Source: UBA7672 sp963718145
Lineage (GTDB): Bacteria > Pseudomonadota > Alphaproteobacteria > Caulobacterales > Hyphomonadaceae
Assembly: GCA_963718145.1 (NCBI GenBank)
Contig: CAVQYJ010000012.1
Coordinates: 491,942-555,941, forward strand
DNA length: 64,000 nucleotides
Direction of reading: 5' to 3'
The notes below the pieces were generated by a model. It made no database searches. It saw only the letters and a program-made list of their open reading frames with translations, and had not been told where the DNA came from. Both the position numbers and the translations under genes were made by a program. How positions within the stretch are numbered: the stretch's first letter is position 1; each line of letters begins with the position of its first letter. Below, one piece after another: positions 60,525-64,000 of the stretch.

Positions 60525-60711
60525 GGAGGTCTCCGGCGGGCGGGCAGCGGGGCTGAGACGCCGGCAAGCATGCCAGCAGTTCGACTCGGATGCTCTCCCT
60601 TACCTTGGGTGCGTCAAGCGGAATCGGCCCTTGGACGCGAGGTCGCCATAACCTAGGGGAAAAGGGGGGAAGGCGGGTTGCAAAGGCCATTTCCCACCCA
60701 TAACTGGACCC

Positions 60712-60906
60712 ATGCACCAGCCCATCAAGACCCCCTGCATCAAGGTCTGCGTGGTCGATGGCCAGTCCGGCCATTGCCTCGGCTGTGGGCGGACACTGGG
60801 CGAGATCGCGCAGTGGGCGCGGTTCTCGGACACCCAGCGGGACACGGTGATGGCAGCCCTGCCGCCCCGGATCGATGCCCTTAAAGCTTCGGGAAAACTG
60901 GGCTAA
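60712..60906 (+). CDS. DUF1289 protein
   Basis: 64 residues. A conserved Cys cluster 'CIKVCVVDGQSGHCLGCGRTLGEIAQW' (four Cys), then 'SDTQRDTVMAALPPRI'. Such small Cys-rich proteins are often found near oxidative-stress or cofactor genes and may hold zinc or Fe-S. No partner is evident here. Confidence 0.9.
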   Translation: MHQPIKTPCIKVCVVDGQSGHCLGCGRTLGEIAQWARFSDTQRDTVMAALPPRIDALKASGKLG

Positions 60907-61025
60907 GATCGGGTTGGCAGAGCAAAACAGCATGTCTGGAACGGGCCTGCTGTCCGTTTGTTCTTTGCTAGCGCATAATCTGCTATTGAAGCTGAGGTGC
61001 GCCCTTCCCGCGGGAGTCGCGTGAC

Positions 61026-61553
61026 GTGAACAAGGCCCTTCTACCGGCACTTGCCCTGTTTGGCGCGGCGGCGCTCGGCTTCGTCGTGCTGCGCGATTCC
61101 ATGGAACACGGGGTCGAGGCCAAGGCCGCGATCGCCGAAACTGCCGACGGCCAAGACATCGCGCCCGTGATCACCTCAAGCGATGTCCGCAGTGCATCGC
61201 TCAGGAAAGAGGGTGACGGTCATTTCTGGACGACCGCCTACGTCAACGGCGCGCCGATCCGTTTTCTGGTCGATACGGGCGCGAGCCTGGTTGCGCTGAC
61301 CCGGCAGGACGCCCGCCGCATCGGGATCGACACCGATCATCTCGAAGCGACAGCCGAGGTGCGGACCGCCGCAGGCCGCGTGAAGGCTGCGATCGCCACG
61401 ATCGACAAGATCGAGATCGACGGCGTGACGGTGAAGAACGTGCAGGCGGTGATCATCGAGAAGGGCCTCGAGTCGTCCCTGCTGGGCATGAGTTATCTCA
61501 ACCGCCTCGAAGGCTGGGACGTGACGCCCAACGCCATCATCATCCGGCAGTAG
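61026..61553 (+). CDS. Membrane-anchored aspartic protease-like protein (clan AA, TIGR02281 type)
   Basis: 175 residues. One N-terminal membrane helix (~5-22). 'FLVDTGASLVALT' holds the catalytic D-T-G (Asp83), and 'GMSYLNRLEGWDV' closes the domain; members of this family are membrane-anchored retropepsin-like proteases. The start is GTG at 61026. It converges with dusA, overlapping its stop region by 14 bases. Confidence 0.88.
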   Translation: MNKALLPALALFGAAALGFVVLRDSMEHGVEAKAAIAETADGQDIAPVITSSDVRSASLRKEGDGHFWTTAYVNGAPIRFLVDTGASLVALTRQDARRIGIDTDHLEATAEVRTAAGRVKAAIATIDKIEIDGVTVKNVQAVIIEKGLESSLLGMSYLNRLEGWDVTPNAIIIRQ

Positions 61554-62550
61554 CAGGCTCGCCGACGGCCTCACGGGACCGGACCGCCGCCAGGGCTTCA
61601 TCATAGACCGCGATTGCCGATGCGCCGCGTGCGCCGGGCGCTTTCTCTGAAAGGACTCGCCGCCATTGCCGTGCGCCGGGACGGCCGGCGAACAGACCGA
61701 GCATGTGGCGGGTGATCGGGTGAAGGGCTGCGCCTTCGGCCAGCCGCTTCTCGATCCATGGACGGAAATCGCGGGCTGCCTGGTCGGCCGTGCGCGGCTG
61801 GGCGGCGTCGCCAAAGAAGCGGCGGTCGACATCGAGCAGCAGCGCCGGCTCGTGATAGGCGGCGCGGCCGAGCATGACGCCATCGACACTGGCGAGTTCG
61901 CGTGTCGCTGTGTCGAGATTGGCAAGGCCGCCATTGAGGATGATTTCGAGATCGGGCCGCGCGCGCTTCAGCTCGGCGACGAGGGCGTAGTCGAGCGGCG
62001 GAAGCTCGCGGTTCTCCTTCGGCGAGAGGCCCTTCAGCCACGCCTTGCGTGCGTGGACGATGAAGGTGGTGATCCCTGCCTTCGCGACGGTATCGACGAA
62101 CGAGAAGATCCGGTCGCGCGGGTCGTCGTCATCGACGCCGAGGCGATGCTTCACGGTGACCGGCACGGAGACGGCCTCCCGCATCGCGGCGAGACAGTCC
62201 GCGACCAGCTCCGGCTCGCGCATCAGGCAGGCGCCGAACGCGCCGGACTGCACCCGCTCTGACGGACATCCGACATTGAGATTGATCTCGACATAGCCGC
62301 GCTCCGCGCCCGCACGGGCGGCGTGAGCCAGCTTGTCGGGCTCCGAGCCGCCGACCTGCAGCGCGACCGGCTGTTCCAGCGCATCGAACCCCAGCAGCTT
62401 GTCCTGATCGCCGCGCAGGATCGCATCAGCGGTCACCATCTCTGTATAGAGAAACGCATGCCGCGACAGATGCCGATGAAACGCCCGGCAATTCCGGTCG
62501 GTCCAATCCATCATCGGGGCGACGCAGAACCTATGCGATTGATTTTTCAT
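61540..62550 (-). CDS. dusA: tRNA-dihydrouridine synthase A
   Basis: 336 residues. Reduces U20/U20a in tRNA with FMN and NADPH. 'RFCVAPMMDWTDRNCRAFHRHLSRHAFLYTEMV' at the N-terminus, 'QVGGSEPDKLAHAARAGAERGYVEINLNVGCPSERVQSGAFGACLM' with the catalytic Cys95, and 'NGGLANLDTATRELASVDGVMLGRAAYHEP' are diagnostic. The ATG at 62550 sits in an AT-rich stretch (ttttcataaaaaatatt) unlike its surroundings. dusA genes are known insertion targets of genomic islands; see the integrase remnant at 62694. Confidence 0.96.
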   Translation of the reverse strand: MKNQSHRFCVAPMMDWTDRNCRAFHRHLSRHAFLYTEMVTADAILRGDQDKLLGFDALEQPVALQVGGSEPDKLAHAARAGAERGYVEINLNVGCPSERVQSGAFGACLMREPELVADCLAAMREAVSVPVTVKHRLGVDDDDPRDRIFSFVDTVAKAGITTFIVHARKAWLKGLSPKENRELPPLDYALVAELKRARPDLEIILNGGLANLDTATRELASVDGVMLGRAAYHEPALLLDVDRRFFGDAAQPRTADQAARDFRPWIEKRLAEGAALHPITRHMLGLFAGRPGARQWRRVLSEKAPGARGASAIAVYDEALAAVRSREAVGEPATAG

Positions 62551-62918
62551 AAAAAATATTGGAACATCTGAGAACAAGATTTTGGATTTGTGTCCCAATG
62601 TTCGCCCAAATCTCCTAACGTTTCCACCTGTTTCCGTCCTGGGTGCGTCCCCAGTGTGTCCCGATTTTCGATCACTGTGTGGAGGCATGACCTATGGCTT
62701 CCATCGACAAGCGCAAGGGTAGTTGGCGAGCGCAGGTTCGGCGTTCGCGTGCGGCGAGGCGCCCAGCCATCTCGCTCACTGAGGCCGACGCCGCCTACTA
62801 TGCCTCGCTGGAGAAAGCAGCTATCGCAGCGGACTCAAACCAAACAGCCTCCGGGGTTACCGGGGCGGTTCAAAGCTTGGAGCTCGGCGCGGTAACGTGA
62901 ACGGGGAAAGGGGCGAAC
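62551..62918. other. AT-rich junction upstream of dusA with integrase remnant
   Basis: About 368 bases. The first ~90 are markedly AT-rich next to the dusA start. From 62694 a short frame resembles the N-terminus of a tyrosine-type site-specific integrase. The remainder is unassigned. Confidence 0.6.
62694..62900 (+). pseudogene. Site-specific integrase N-terminal remnant (candidate)
   Basis: 68 residues. 'MASIDKRKGSWRAQVRRSR' is the opening of many island and phage integrases (arm-type DNA-binding domain: M-A-S-I-x-K-R-x-G-S-W-x-A-Q-V-R-R). After about residue 25 the resemblance is lost and the frame ends at a TGA, so the core-binding and catalytic domains are missing. It is divergent from dusA, whose 5' end is a known attB for a family of integrases. 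Likely scar of a lost island. Confidence 0.55.
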
Positions 62919-64000
62919 GTGCGCTTGCTGCCCAAGGGGGTAATCGCAACACTGGCGGCGTCCGTGTTGCTTGCGGGATGCGGTGGAGACATGAGGTCAC
63001 CAAGTGTCGCTCCTTCGCGGCCCGACGCACCGGGCCTCGGCGAGCTCATCGTGCTAGCCGCTCCTCGCGACGGCGATCTCTACTACGCAAGCGCTGCACG
63101 GGGCATTTTCGATTTTCACGTTGCCTATGCTCGACAGATCGCACTGCATGATCGCGTTCTGGTCCTGGCCGATGCCGCCTCGTACTCACGCTACGTAGAG
63201 GCGCTTGGCGAAAACCGAGTCGCGATGGCGCCGATGGACGACATCTGGGCGCGCGACTTTGGCTTGTCGAACACCGCAGACCCGATCCTGTTCCGCTATA
63301 CCGCCGCCGGCCAGGGCGGCGGCAAGCGTGGCCAACGCGATGCGGACCGCGTGCAGACCGCCTTGGCATCGCTTGCGCGGACTGCGGGACTCATGTTCAA
63401 GCCCAGCACCCTCCTCAACGACGGTGGAAACCTCGTCGATGACTATGCCGGCAACGCCGTCCTCAGCCGCAAATTCCTTCGCGACAACAAGCTGAGCGAG
63501 GACTCGGCAAGGGCAAAGCTGCGCGACCTGGGTCTCGTCAACATTGCCTTCATAGAAGCTGACGAACAAGGCGGCCTTGAACACGCCGATGGCGTGATCG
63601 CCTTTGTCGATTCGAACACGCTCATCACCAATTCCTACCCGGAAGACCAGGCTTACGCGCGCGCCTTGCGCGCCGACCTCAAACGGGGGCTGCCGGGCGT
63701 TGCCATCCATGAGATTGTCACCCCCTATGACAACTCTGCCATCTATGATGGACGCTTTGGATCCGCATGCGGACTCTACACCAATGCGCTCGTGACGCCG
63801 GACCGGATCTATCTGCCGCAATTTGGCATTCCCGAGGATGCCACTGCGCTCCGACAGGTGCGCGCCGCAACGCGACGCGAGGTCGTGCCCGTGCGTTCAG
63901 ATGGTGTATGTCGCATGGGCGGCGGCGTGCGGTGCATGTCGTGGCAGTTGCGCGGCGCCAATGCCGAATTGCTGCTGCAGCGGCTCGGAAAGACCGGCCG
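62919..64000 (+). CDS. Peptidylarginine/agmatine-deiminase-family lipoprotein, 3' end beyond window
   Basis: About 360 residues visible, no stop before the edge. The lipobox 'LLAGC' (Cys21) makes it a lipoprotein. The deiminase fold is recognised by 'MDDIWARDFG' (~106-115), 'NDGGNLVDDYAGN' (~167-179), the catalytic His in 'LEHADGVIAFVD' (~222) and the catalytic Cys in 'GGGVRCMSWQL' (~339). These match the agmatine deiminase / Porphyromonas-type peptidylarginine deiminase family, which hydrolyses guanidinium groups. The start is GTG at 62919, preceded by an aaagggg ribosome-binding site. The substrate (agmatine or peptide arginine) is undetermined; an exported form favours peptide arginine or scavenging. 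Confidence 0.85.
   Translation, partial: MRLLPKGVIATLAASVLLAGCGGDMRSPSVAPSRPDAPGLGELIVLAAPRDGDLYYASAARGIFDFHVAYARQIALHDRVLVLADAASYSRYVEALGENRVAMAPMDDIWARDFGLSNTADPILFRYTAAGQGGGKRGQRDADRVQTALASLARTAGLMFKPSTLLNDGGNLVDDYAGNAVLSRKFLRDNKLSEDSARAKLRDLGLVNIAFIEADEQGGLEHADGVIAFVDSNTLITNSYPEDQAYARALRADLKRGLPGVAIHEIVTPYDNSAIYDGRFGSACGLYTNALVTPDRIYLPQFGIPEDATALRQVRAATRREVVPVRSDGVCRMGGGVRCMSWQLRGANAELLLQRLGKTG

Noticed and set aside
1..64000. CRISPR arrays, prophage blocks or rRNA operons
   Set aside because: No regularly spaced repeats, no phage structural genes and no rRNA-like sequence were seen; only the dusA-adjacent integrase remnant hints at past mobile DNA.

Overview
The window comes from a high-GC alphaproteobacterium, most likely Caulobacterales/Hyphomonadaceae-like. 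The evidence is gene content and gene order: an aat / DUF2155 / MlaD-like / NDUFA12 cluster; a purM-purN block divergent from DUF2066-hdaA-ppk-ppx, followed by rnd and aspS; an HdaA-type DnaA inactivator; TonB-dependent receptors; and an S46 peptidase. The taxonomic call is inference from synteny, since no rRNA gene is present.

Layout. 1-5 kb: a 5'-truncated TonB receptor, aat, and a minus-strand cluster of NDUFA12, MlaD-like and DUF2155 genes. 5-7 kb: a damaged TIR / transmembrane / SUMF1 gene with a terminator. 7-13.4 kb (accessory-looking): an 804-aa protein with a NrdJ-like C-terminus, a haem-less DUF1111 remnant, a pentapeptide-repeat protein whose 5' end is tandemly duplicated, and a ParA-like ATPase with a possible ribbon-helix-helix partner. 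13.5-24.2 kb (core): aspS, rnd, ppx, ppk, hdaA, DUF2066, purM and a frameshifted purN. 24.6-35.7 kb: enoyl-CoA hydratase, small enzymes, ndk, isovaleryl-CoA dehydrogenase, a membrane-anchored GH24 lysozyme, frameshifted mgtE, tRNA-Leu(GAG), an orphan fliN, lipB and a metallo-hydrolase lipoprotein. 35.8-50.9 kb: the two propionyl-CoA carboxylase subunits about 5 kb apart, a K+-channel-like protein, a GIY-YIG protein, a MHS-type transporter, a second TonB receptor, a nucleoside transporter, the S46 dipeptidyl-peptidase and two c-type cytochromes. 50.9-60.5 kb: an acyl-CoA catabolic block with three acyl-CoA dehydrogenases (one frameshifted), an enoyl-CoA hydratase and small accessory proteins. 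60.7-64 kb: DUF1289, an aspartic protease, dusA, an integrase N-terminal remnant beside the dusA start codon, and a 3'-truncated peptidylarginine/agmatine-deiminase-family lipoprotein.

How the genes fit together. Several enzymes point to branched-chain or propionyl-CoA and fatty-acid or steroid-like catabolism (ivd, pccA/pccB, four acyl-CoA dehydrogenases, two enoyl-CoA hydratases). Nutrient scavenging is represented by two TonB receptors, the S46 peptidase and the nucleoside transporter. Polyphosphate turnover (ppk/ppx) sits beside control of DNA replication (hdaA).

The most striking window-wide signal is a series of single-base frame changes in otherwise well-conserved genes (purN, mgtE, an acyl-CoA dehydrogenase, the TIR-SUMF1 linker). 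They imply residual sequencing indels or real gene decay. The most interesting biological leads are the dusA-adjacent integrase scar, the NrdJ-tail fusion, the haem-less DUF1111 protein and the TIR-TM-SUMF1 architecture.
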